Positions 1 to 9,711 of a stretch of 64,000 nucleotides of DNA are shown in pieces. The first letter of the stretch is position 1. Each line of letters starts with the position of its first letter. This stretch comes from Lucifuga dentata (taxonomy: Eukaryota; Chordata; Actinopteri; Ophidiiformes; Bythitidae): positions 1-64,000 of the forward strand of contig VXCM01001400.1 of NCBI GenBank assembly GCA_014773175.1, read 5' to 3'. A program made the translations under genes and the position numbers. The notes beneath the pieces are model-generated. The model was not told the DNA's origin, did no database searches, and saw only the letters and a list, made by a program, of their open reading frames with translations.

Positions 1-1596
1 GGTATGTTAGAACTAACTGATGTATTTAGCATGTTCATTAGGATGGTAGGTGTGATAGGTGTATGTATTTGTGTAACCACAAACTCTAACTTAAAATATT
101 AAATTATCTGAAAATCAGATTTCCTGGTTCTGTGTTTTTCTCTGTGAAGCTGAAGCTGTCAGTGAACCTTCCTCTGGTCTGTCTCACAGGCGTCACCATC
201 CTCATTTGTAAAACTGTCATCTTTTCACCCTGTTTTTGACTCGAGAGGCACCCATGCACAAACAGCTGGAACCATACAATGACATCACGTTGGCCAAATA
301 GTTCTAGATCAGCTACATCTTAATGAATATAATACTCCCAAAAATATAAGAAATTAAACACAGCACAGATGAGTTATTCTGGATCACTGAAACAACGTAA
401 GGCTGATTAAAGTTGTAATCAGAAATCAATAGACAACCATTTTAAAACAGCCTCCAGCAAACAGGCAGGTGCTGAGAGAAGGTTTGTTGGTGACATTTAG
501 CTGTTAACCTGGACCTCAGCACCGAGGATTAAAGATAAAACGAGCTAACGCTGCACTGTGCAAAAAGCCCCGTTTGATCCTGTTCAAGCAGGTGAGGCCG
601 TGATACATCAGTGGCAGTCATCTATCATACTTTTAAAAGCATCACAGCACTGTTTCAAAGTATGCTGTCAAAAAAATAATGATTTAAATGGATAACATGG
701 ATAACATGGGGACATAATATAGATGTTTACATTTTTAAAGACAAGCATGTCCCCCTTCAGGCTTATGCAGACATAGGTTATGAATATTATCTGAAAAGCA
801 GCCAAGGCCAGAATGTAAACAGGGTTGGCTGTTGGCTGCAAAGGGATGAAATCATGTCTACAGGGAGTATTTGGTTGAAGTACTTGCCCTGTGTTGTAGT
901 ACCGCAGTGCACTGTGAGGCTATATGTAAATCTGCATCTAAACATATTTATGTATTCAATAAAGAGATGGAAATCAGCTATGAAGAAATCCACATGCTTT
1001 AATTACTTTTCACTATTGTGCACTGATGTATAAATCATGGAACACAGCTTGAGCTCGACCCCTGCATTGAAATCTCCATTCAAGAGTCCCCATTTCAATC
1101 AAATGGGCATGAAATTTGCTCTTTATCACGACACTTTTATATGTCGAGATATGACAAGTCAAAGTTAGAATCCAATTTAACAATTTTCCATGCTTAAAAC
1201 ACTCAATACCCTTTTTTCCTTAAAAGCCAATTAAAATATGCAAAAGTGTAATCGTTTAATTTTCTCATAAAAATGTAAATTACTCAAAATGGCGAGTTAA
1301 AATCAGAGGAGTTATTAAACACTGCAAAATAAATTTAAATTTCTCAATTAGGCTATAGAACAGAAATACAGAGAATAATTAAGCAACATAAGAAACCATC
1401 ATGAGATCAGCTACATCTATGAAAGACTTTCCTGAAGGAACAGAAACATGGTGCTGCTTCCAAGCCAGTTGTTGAATTCATATTTTCATGCAGTTTTATT
1501 CTAAAACACACATCATATTTTCAAAACACACTTTGTCAAAAATGGTATCGCGAGATTTCAGAACCCTTTCCTATACTTGACAAACGTGCACTATAT
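1..1596. other. Non-coding flank, nothing recognised
   Basis: AT-rich sequence with stops in all frames and only short chance open frames. No splice-bounded coding segment or RNA gene was seen. It lies downstream of the 3' end of sp5. Confidence 0.5.
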
Positions 1597-2185
1597 TTAA
1601 AGGACCATACCAGTCATTTTGCATGTTTGAGCCTAATATATTCAACTGTCATACACGTAACGTTACTGACAATCATTTCTAAAAGCATACTGGAACAGTG
1701 AATTTACAGTTAAAAAAAAAATGTTTCCTACCTTCCAGACTGCCATTGGTTTCAGTTCATTCTTGAAACGTTCTTAGGTAATCTATCAGTGCAAACAACA
1801 CATGTATTCAGGTTTTTTTTTTTTTTTGTTTTGTTTTGTTTTTTATAAATTACATAATTTTAGCATTTAAGCTCAATAAAAAGCATGGAGCAATTGTATG
1901 TCTCAAGCAGGGAATATAGTCCCAAAAGAAGACCTGTGTTTATCAAAATATTTAAATGACCGTGACTTCATAAGGCTGCATAACTATTAGCAGGTGAAAC
2001 ATCAATTTTTAAGGTGGGTGTATTGCTTGAATATTTTATTTTGAAAGATTAAGAGGTTTTGCAGAATATCAGGAAAGCTGAAATATGGTTTTATCTTTTG
2101 GGAAATGATTGTCAAATCATGTAACATGGATGAAAATTAAATATATTTGGCTCAAACATGCAAAATGGACGGTATGGTCCTGTAA
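1597..2185 (-). mobile_element. TTAA-flanked inverted-repeat element, copy A
   Basis: The left end reads TTAAAGGACCATACCAG and the right end is its inverted counterpart, GGTATGGTCCTGTAA. Subterminal sequence (TTTTGCATGTTTGAGCC) is also inverted at the other end. The interior matches copies at 9142, 34732 and 38313, but in the opposite orientation to them. The TTAA target and lack of a transposase suggest a piggyBac-type non-autonomous element; that class assignment is inference. The right TTAA has decayed to TGTAA. Confidence 0.75.
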
Positions 2186-4114
2186 CCTTTAGAACAACAG
2201 CAATTTTTTTTTTTTTTGGTTTTCTTGCAGTTGCTATTGTGCTTTGTAGCTAGGAGATGGGATATGAGGTCATCTTGATTACACTGCAATACAAGGTTTA
2301 TTGTGTTTGACTGAATGAGTCCCAGCATTGTCCTCACCGTTGGGTCTAGTATGAACAGGTCTCTAGTGAGACATGAAAACCCCATCACACTCTCACAGCT
2401 TTAAGCTCCTCTGTGAAAACACAGAAGAACTGAGCTTCATGCTCTCATACAGTATGATGCACTTTAAGGGCATCCTTACTGGTATTACAGGTGCCACAGA
2501 ACAGCATCTTCTAATTCATTCCTACCCAGGTAAGTCCAGTGAATGACAGGAGCATTTTGTCAATTGATAGAACTTTCTGAATCAGCAAGAGGAAAAGATT
2601 TTTCCTATAAAAAAGCACTTTTATCCAATTGCTTCAGCTTTGTTACAACAATCTGCTGAGACTCCACAGGTCACAAGAGCAACGCCAGCCATCAGACATC
2701 TGGTCTGAGTCACAGACAAGTTGTGCACCAAATTTAAACCTGTTAGTCTTGTGCGAACAAGACTGAGATTTGGAAACAAAATAAGCCGAGTGATATATTA
2801 ACCACAGGAGTGAATTTAGCTAACTTTAACTGCACCTGTGAAAGCCACATATAGCATGACAGTATTAGTGAACAAGTGACAAAGTAGCACTCAGTTTAAT
2901 TTGTGCTCATGAAATCATAAATTCAATCTCATTCATGCCACATGTCTGCAGAACAGCCCTATTAAGTCAGACCTGAAAAGCCCAACGATGTGCCTTGAAT
3001 GATTCATAAATGCTTGAGTTTCTACATGGAAACAATTTAACATTATGTTTGGGGGTTTTTTTTTAATACATTTTTGTTTGTTTTTAAAGGCATTAAGCGT
3101 AGACAACAAAATGCTATAATCTGGCTTTAGCACATAAATATTACATTCATTTATCAAATGTCCAGCCAAACTGCTTTCACTTGCCTTACAGCTGCAAAAC
3201 TCCTCACAGTCCTAGCAGGAATTCTCCACAGAGTGCAGCAGAGTCGTTGCATTGAGGGATTTGATTTATGCTTTTGCTTGTCAGTCATTTCGTTTTGAAG
3301 AGCCGCTGCAGCACTGAAGCAGGATCATGTCAGGTGAAAGAGTCTAGAGTCTGACACGGATGACTGAACTTGATCCTTGTAGTGAAAAATTTAATCCGTT
3401 CTTTTGTTGGTCTATAACTTTTCATCTTTTCAGTATGAACATGAATGTAAACAAGATCATTAACTATTTTAAGTTTAATAATAAACCTCTGACCTCTTCT
3501 TTCAGCAATCATTTATACTATGTAAAGCACTGTAGTATCCTATAGTGTATTTTTTAATGTTTTCATGGCATGTTTTTTTTTTTTTTTTTTTTTTTGATCT
3601 TGAACATCAAAATCAAATCAGAGCCTAAAAATGTGTTTGTAAGGAGTCTGGATGCGTTGTACATATCCATCCTTAAAAATAATTTCATTATGTGACCATG
3701 AAATTTGCATAAAAAGTTTACAGTCATATCTCATCTTAGAGGTCTTTCTGTCAGATTGCTCTTTTTTGTGATGAATGTAAAACTCATGGTGATGGCTCAT
3801 TGTTGGGTTTGGAAAAATTGCTAATGCTGACCAGTCAATAAAGATTATTTAAAAAGGGGGGGGGGGNAGAAAAACTGGCTGCAGCTCTCACAGTATCAGC
3901 CATGAATGTTTTGCCATGAAGCCCACTCAGTCCAAACTGTCATGAAGGAAGAATCAAGCACATATTAGTACATTTATGCAACAAAGCAAGAGCCCAATAA
4001 CACAGCAATATATCGCAAAATTTAAAATTGTTTCAAAAGCCCAAACAGGTATTTTCATGTTTTTTGTTTGATTTGATGACAGACAGGCAGAGACAGCCAG
4101 TCAGAAAGATAAAC

Positions 4115-4177
<63 letters not shown>
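4115..4177. repeat. (GATA)n microsatellite
   Basis: About 15 uninterrupted tetranucleotide units. Confidence 0.97.
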
Positions 4178-5481
4178 CTTGTTAGGGCAATTCAGTCTAC
4201 TGGAATATAACAGTCGTTCATACTACAGCAAATTTATAAATTAACTCTTATCAGTATTTGCAATGTTTGACCAAAACTAGAGTTAAAAAAAAAATGCAGT
4301 TGAACAGGTTGGTGGTGTGCAATGTACATAGAAAGAGCTGAGATATGGAAAATATATCCCTGAATACAAATGCAAACAATGCTGCCATCAAGCATTTTTT
4401 TTTTTTATTCATCTACCATAATCACTTACTTATGTTTCTCAGCATATCTGCCAAACAGAGGCCACTTACAAAAGGGGGCGCTGTTGAGGCAGAAACCTGA
4501 CAGTTGAAATCCGAGTGAATGTAGCACTTGTTCTGTTCCAGTGGCATTTCCACTGATCCCACTCTGTGCTACATGAGAAGGAGTGGACATGCAGCCAGCG
4601 ATGTTCCTGCAGCTCATTGCCTCTTTGTACGAATGACTTACATATGAGAACCAGGGTCATGTTTTCCCAGAAGGTCGATACTTTAAATCCTCAATGCACA
4701 TGGAAGCACAAGGCCAGAACAAGTCGACATGAAATGCTCTGCCCTACCTCAAATCTGTCTGACCTTTGAGCAAGGCACTTTGGCCAAAACTGCTCTGCTC
4801 CCTCACCAATATGTGACAACATGTAAGTAGGAGTGTGTTAAAACTAAATAATCTGCCCTGTAAATGCAGCAATTCACCTACTTTGCTAGTGCAACAAACA
4901 CTGAATACTTAGTTTGACTTTATAAAGCTGCTACAAACTGGATTGTCGTCATTTGTCCATTAAGACACAAAGAAAGTCACAGTTAGAAAGGTAAGACAGT
5001 AAGTAAGACAGAATATACTCACGGAACGTCTTGGTGTAACACGAATCCAATGATATTCAGGCTAAAAGGCAGAGTGTTTGTGTTAATGGCTCTCGCTGCA
5101 AAGTCCTCTGAGGTAAAATGTAATACAAAGCTAGTAAAATTGTAATTCCAGCACCATGGCACAGAACAAATGGAACACCTCTTTTCAAGAGCTTTAGGCC
5201 AAATTAAAACCTTGCTACAACTGAATGTACTGCAGAAAAATCAACATCAACAGTAAAGAACTTGTACAAAAAAAACTTTTACCTAATAATTTACTAAAAT
5301 GACTATCTCAAAACTGGAAACAGTACACTTTGCGAAGTATCCAGAATTCAGAATATTGGATGTTATCACCTGTATGGCTTTAACTCCTTTGCTGCACCTC
5401 CACGATGAGAGAAAGCTTGCTGCTACTTTATGTCTGACTTTACTAAGTTGGAAATATAAATACTATATTTCACAAATACAG

Positions 5482-5544
<63 letters not shown>
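5482..5544. repeat. (TATC)n microsatellite
   Basis: About 15 tetranucleotide units. This is the reverse complement of the GATA motif at 4115. It creates an artificial open frame of Ser-Ile-Tyr-Leu repeats that is not a gene. Confidence 0.97.
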
Positions 5545-6595
5545 TTCACTTTTTCAGCATATGAGCATTTTTCTTTTAATTATGGGAAGACTTCCAAGTA
5601 TATTCAATCAACTCAGCTTTTGCCTCACATTGCTTGGCTTTTGGTTCTAGAAAACAACATTAGAGATACAGTGGCGGTTAAATCAAATATATATATATCC
5701 AGACATCTATTTCATTTCCAGTATAGTGATAATGGTGAAACAACCCTCTGTTCTGGGTGAATTATTTCTTTGGCATCAATGTGACCTGTCTTGACACTCA
5801 GTCACAACTATAAAATGACTTCCTCTTAACTGCAGGGTAAAGCCTTAAGTCATCAAATCACTTGATTTTAGGTTTTACTCAGCAAAAATGGTGTGAAATG
5901 AGCTGCTGGGAATTTACTGTTCTACAACTCTGACCTGTTACTGAGATTGATGTGAACAAAATGCAGCTGGGCAGCAGCAAAAACGAAGCATTGACTGGTT
6001 TCATGGGGCACTAACACACTATTCCATCTAACTAACACACACACAACCCTGACCGTCTCATCAGCCACATTACTGAGAGTTTCAAATGAATTCTTCTGAG
6101 ATGAGGGAAAATGTTATAGTCTTTATTCTCACACAGTATTTGGGTCATAACAATAGTGTATCTTTTTCAAGAGCATGCTAAAAGCACCCCATATGGAGCA
6201 AAAACGGACACTTTCATTCAACAAAAGCTATTAAATAGAATTTACAAGGTAGTGAAATCTTCCACCGAAGACAATGATCAAAACACAAGTTGAAAACTTG
6301 TCTTCCTTGATATGATATAGACAGTGAATTCAAACTCATGAGCTGTGAGTTCTCCATGGTCCCAAATTAATTTATGAAACTTCATATATACAAAAAAAAA
6401 AAAAAAAAAAANAAAAAAAAAAAAAAAAAAAGAAAAGTGCTACACAAACCAGCAATGTTAGAAACTACTGTCAGCATGGAAGAAAAGTACCAACAAAAAT
6501 AAACTATCCTAGTAAAAATGCAGCTTACTCTGTACTTTATTGTAGGACTGTATTGCACTAGTGAAGTCTAGCCTTGCACTGATTTATAAGGTGTG

Positions 6596-7800
6596 TTACA
6601 ACATATTCCTGGTATCCTCCCTTTTGACGTGACCAAGTGTCTTGTCGTGGCACTTGCTTTTTTTGTTCTGGTGAGTTTTGACGTGTTTTGCCAAGTGATC
6701 GCTCCTCATGAACCTCTTGCAGCAGTCCGGACAAACAAAGCGTTTCTCTCCTGTGTGAGTCCTCAGGTGTCTCTGCAGCTCGTCTGACCTGGTGAAACTC
6801 TTGCCGCAGAACAGCCAGTTGCACACAAACGGTCTCNGCAGCTCGTCTGACCTGGTGAAACTCTTGCCGCAGAACAGCCAGTTGCACACAAACGGTCTCT
6901 CCCCAGAGTGCCACCTCAGGTGCGCCTTGAGGTGAGACGTTTTACCGTAAACTTTCCCGCATCCTGGGATATGACAAATGTGCTGCTTCTTCTTGCCAGG
7001 CTCGTCGCTGGAGCTGGAGGACTGGCAGTTGGGACACCTGCATCTCCTGCACCGCCGCGCAGTTGCAAGAGGGGACTTGGTGTGCAGCAGGGCGGCGATT
7101 TGCGTCTGATATTGCGCAAAGTCCGTATGTCCCAAAACCAAGCCCCTCTGCAGCTGGAACCGATGGGGGCCAAGGGAGGAAGAGTGACTGACGTGGTTCC
7201 CCTGCTGGAGGCTCCACCACGGAATATCCTCTCCAGGGTTCGGGGACAACTGTCTCTGCTGCTGGTGCACAAGGCCGGAGGGTCCCGTAACAAAACTTGG
7301 CATTGCGGGCGGAATGGGAGTTGGGGCGGCGTAATTGACCGCGGGGACGTAGGTGGGGGTGCAGGTGGACTGCAGAGACTGCATGGAACAAGGTAACATC
7401 TTTACAGGGGAGAAGTCATAAGGGTACGAGGGGTCCGCCGGAGGGGTGAGGGGCAGTTCGTGGTGGGAGCNGGGGAGAAGTCATAAGGGTACGAGGGGTC
7501 CGCCGGAGGGGTGAGGGGCAGTTCGTGGTGGGAGCTGAAGGAGCTCTGGATGTGCGCAGACAGCTGGGGTTTGGAGGATAGTCCGAAAGTAGAGTTAGCG
7601 GGGAGAGAGCTCTGAGGAGTCCCCTCGTTACTCCACGGGTGAAACAAACGCGAAGGGGAGCTCAGAGTCGGGTCGTAAGGGACCTGGAGGAAATCTGCGG
7701 GGTTTGATCCGTGGTGATGCCCGATCCTGTTACAAGTAGCAGCCAGGAGAGCCAGCGGAGAGTGCTTGCAGTTCTCTGGAGAAGAGTTTGGAGTGCGATC
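6596..7800 (-). CDS. sp5: sp5 exon 2 (zinc-finger exon)
   Basis: Starts [20 protein letters not shown] after the AG acceptor and ends with TAA at 6598-6596. It contains all three fingers. Finger 1 is followed by an unusual SGERP linker where TGERP is typical. Finger 3 reads CPDCCKRF, with a third cysteine where glycine is usual. Confidence 0.93.
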
Positions 7801-8199
7801 CTGAGTAACAGGAAAACATCGTTTTACTATGACAATCAGTAAACAAATCCGATCGAAGCCTGCGAATAATAAGTTTGCGCAAGTATGAATTTAAATTCGT
7901 CGAAATCGACCCTCTGTCGCAAAAATGATGATTTAAAAGTTAATCAGCAGCAACAGTCAAACACGCATTTCAGATCAGTAATCACATTCTATTGTCTATC
8001 AAAGTAGTACGACATCCATTTTTGTTAAACAAAATGCAGTGTAGAGTGCCGGTATGTAAAAGCCTATTTTTTTTTTTTTTTTAAAGTAAATTAGCTAAGT
8101 TTGTAAGTTCATAAAGTCATCAGAGTGAACAGAAACTTTGGCTCAAACCTGAAGAAAAGCCTGGAGTGTTTCATTCCGCAGTACAGCCACTGCTGCCAT
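6596..8199 (-). CDS. sp5: Sp5 zinc-finger transcription factor (two exons, frame broken by assembly)
   Basis: Sp5 is a nuclear Sp/KLF-family factor that binds GC/GT boxes. In vertebrates it acts downstream of Wnt/beta-catenin in mesoderm and neural patterning. Exon 1 is 8149-8199 and starts [17 protein letters not shown], the family N-terminus. Exon 2 is 6596-7800. The corrected protein would have 375 residues (human SP5 has 398). It shows an Sp box ([10 protein letters not shown], near residue 31), the motif [17 protein letters not shown], a buttonhead box (CRRCRCPNC, near 245-254) and three C2H2 fingers at about 269-351. Two segments are duplicated around single Ns (6775-6899 and 7407-7535). 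The first keeps frame and repeats part of finger 2; the second adds 65 bases and shifts frame. Removing one copy of each leaves exon 2 at 1077 bases, exactly 359 codons with the stop. It could be a paralogue such as sp5a or sp5b; the myo3b neighbour favours the ancestral SP5 locus. Confidence 0.95.
6775..6899. repeat. Exact 62-bp direct duplication around a single N
   Basis: Bases 6775-6836 and 6838-6899 are identical, with N at 6837. The insert of 63 bases repeats part of sp5 zinc finger 2 in frame. This looks like an uncollapsed contig overlap. Confidence 0.93.
7407..7535. repeat. Exact 64-bp direct duplication around a single N
   Basis: Bases 7407-7470 and 7472-7535 are identical, with N at 7471. 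The extra 65 bases shift the sp5 reading frame between the TPPADP motif and the region MLPCSMQSL. Confidence 0.93.
7801..8148 (-). other. sp5: sp5 intron
   Basis: 348 bases, with a GT donor at 8148-8147 and an AG acceptor at 7802-7801. Phase 0. Nothing else is recognised within it apart from a poly-T tract near 8068-8082. Confidence 0.88.
8149..8199 (-). CDS. sp5: sp5 exon 1
   Basis: Seventeen codons, ending in CAG followed by a GTTTGAGC donor, phase 0. The ATG at 8199-8197 is chosen because the following residues match the family N-terminus exactly in register. Confidence 0.93.
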
Positions 8200-8214
8200 G
8201 GTAAACGTCCTCCT

Positions 8215-8343
8215 CCGCCTCGATGGAAACAAATAAAAAATAAAAAAAAAAGCACTAATTTGGATAAATGTGTGTATTNCCGCCTCGATGGAAACAAATA
8301 AAAAATAAAAAAAAAAGCACTAATTTGGATAAATGTGTGTATT
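8215..8343. repeat. Exact 64-bp direct duplication around a single N in the sp5 5' UTR
   Basis: Bases 8215-8278 and 8280-8343 are identical, with N at 8279. It begins 16 bases upstream of the sp5 start codon, so it distorts the leader but not the protein. Confidence 0.92.
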
Positions 8344-8516
8344 CGCGGTAAAATATCTCGTGTTGGAGGTCTTCACTCTGTGCTTCCTCTCTCGTAGATA
8401 TCCTTGGACTATCTGAAGAGTGAGGGATCACTTCTTAGAATTTGATAAGGACTTTGGTGGGCCGCCAGCCAGTCAGAAATAAGATTTATTACTTTGAAGT
8501 TTGCCGCTGCCCAATC

Positions 8517-8523
8517 ATCAAAG
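8517..8523 (+). promoter_or_regulatory. TCF/LEF-type motif upstream of sp5
   Basis: ATCAAAG matches the core that TCF/LEF factors bind. It lies about 320 bases upstream of the start codon, possibly within the 5' UTR. Function is inferred from the known Wnt response of sp5. Confidence 0.4.
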
Positions 8524-8679
8524 AATAGCGGCTCTTTGAGAGGGGAAAGCAAATCCTTTGAATCCACAAAGCTCCTATGGTGTGTTTGTTGGTCTGGATA
8601 AAGGAGCTGATTATTAGGGGGGATGGGAAGGGAGGAGATAAAGGCGGGACAATTAATGAAGTAATCACTATGTGGGAAA

Positions 8680-8687
8680 TTTATATA
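8680..8687 (-). promoter_or_regulatory. Possible sp5 TATA box
   Basis: The minus strand reads TATATAAA, which would place transcription start near 8650. A GC-box-like GGCGGGA lies at 8643-8649. No transcript evidence is available. Confidence 0.3.
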
Positions 8688-8708
8688 CACAAATAATTGG
8701 ATTTTCTT

Positions 8709-8716
8709 GATCAAAG
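8709..8716 (+). promoter_or_regulatory. TCF/LEF-type motif next to the possible TATA box
   Basis: GATCAAAG, in the context TTGATCAAAGA, is a close TCF/LEF match on the plus strand (CTTTGATC on minus). It sits about 20 bases upstream of the TATA-like element on the sp5 strand. Confidence 0.45.
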
Positions 8717-9141
8717 ACCCCCATGCCGCCTGGAGACCCCGGTATTGGATGCTGTAGTCATCTGATCCTCTTTTTGTAATTAAGGATTTGTAGCAGAACC
8801 CTATGTGACAATGTGACATTGTTATCTCTGGAGATCTCCAAGCCTGTTTGATGGAGGAAAGAGACCAAATCAAGTGACTCAACACAAAGTTCTCATCTAT
8901 TAAGAATCAGCATCTCTTTTACATTTCTAATTTGAATGAAATTTCTTTGTTGTGTCTTTTGAACTGCAACACTGCATTAAATGCTTAATTATGCCTTTTC
9001 TGAACTTCTTTCTTCTCTTTGGTTTAGCAGAATCTTACTAAAAAAAATTGATTTGTTTTTTGGTTGATTGTTGAAATTTACACTCTGACAAGCTAAAATT
9101 CTAGGAGAAAAAAAAGACTCCCCACAGAAAGTTAATCTAAC

Positions 9142-9711
9142 TTAAAGGACCATACTGGCTATTTTGCATGTTTGAGCCTAATATATTCCATTTTCATACA
9201 TGTTACGTTACTGACAACTATTTCCCAAAGGATAAAACCGTATTTCAGCTTTCCTGATATTTTGCCAAATCTCTTAATCTTTCAAAATCAAATATTAAAA
9301 ATCATTGTTTCATCTGCTAATAGTTATGCAGCCTTATGAAGTCACAGTTGTTTAAATGTTTTGATAAACGCAGGTCTTCTTTTGGGACTATATTTCCCGA
9401 TGGAGACATACATTCACTCCACACCTTTTATTGTGCTGAAACGCAAAATTACATAACTTTGAAAAAAACCTGAATATACATCTTGTTCGCAATAATGGAT
9501 TACCTATCCCAAGAACATTTCAAGTATCAACAAGTTGATTTTAATAGTGTATCAGAATGAACTGAAACCAATGGCAGTCTGGAAGGTAGGAAAAAAATAA
9601 TAATTCACCGTTCCAGTAGTATGCTTTGGGAAATGATTGTCAGTAACCTTATGTCTATGAAAATTGAATATATTGGCTCAAACATGCAAAATGACTTGTA
9701 TGGTCCTTTAA
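9142..9711 (+). mobile_element. TTAA-flanked inverted-repeat element, copy B (most intact)
   Basis: A 570-bp element that begins TTAAAGGACCATACTGG and ends GTATGGTCCTTTAA. The two ends remain inverted complements for roughly 90 bases with scattered differences. No coding capacity is seen. TTAA lies at both edges, as expected for a piggyBac-type target duplication. Confidence 0.85.

Larger units (their letters stand above)
2186..6595. other. Non-coding region 3' of sp5
   Basis: No gene is supported. It holds two tetranucleotide microsatellites, several poly-T or poly-A runs (two interrupted by single Ns at 3867 and 6412), and the presumed sp5 3' UTR at its right edge. On the minus strand, AATAAA occurs at 6536-6541, about 55 bases after the sp5 stop, and again at 6122-6127. 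Either could be the polyadenylation signal. Confidence 0.5.

Noticed and set aside
5299..5760. 153-codon plus-strand open frame
   Set aside because: Its core is the translated TATC microsatellite.
6908..7396. 162-codon plus-strand frame opposite sp5 exon 2
   Set aside because: It is the antisense shadow of the GC-rich sp5 exon, which has clear protein family likeness on the minus strand.
8409..8885. 158-codon open frame on the minus strand upstream of sp5
   Set aside because: It overlaps the promoter region, shows no domain, and its sequence is full of TCF/TATA-type motifs. An open frame of this size by chance is plausible.
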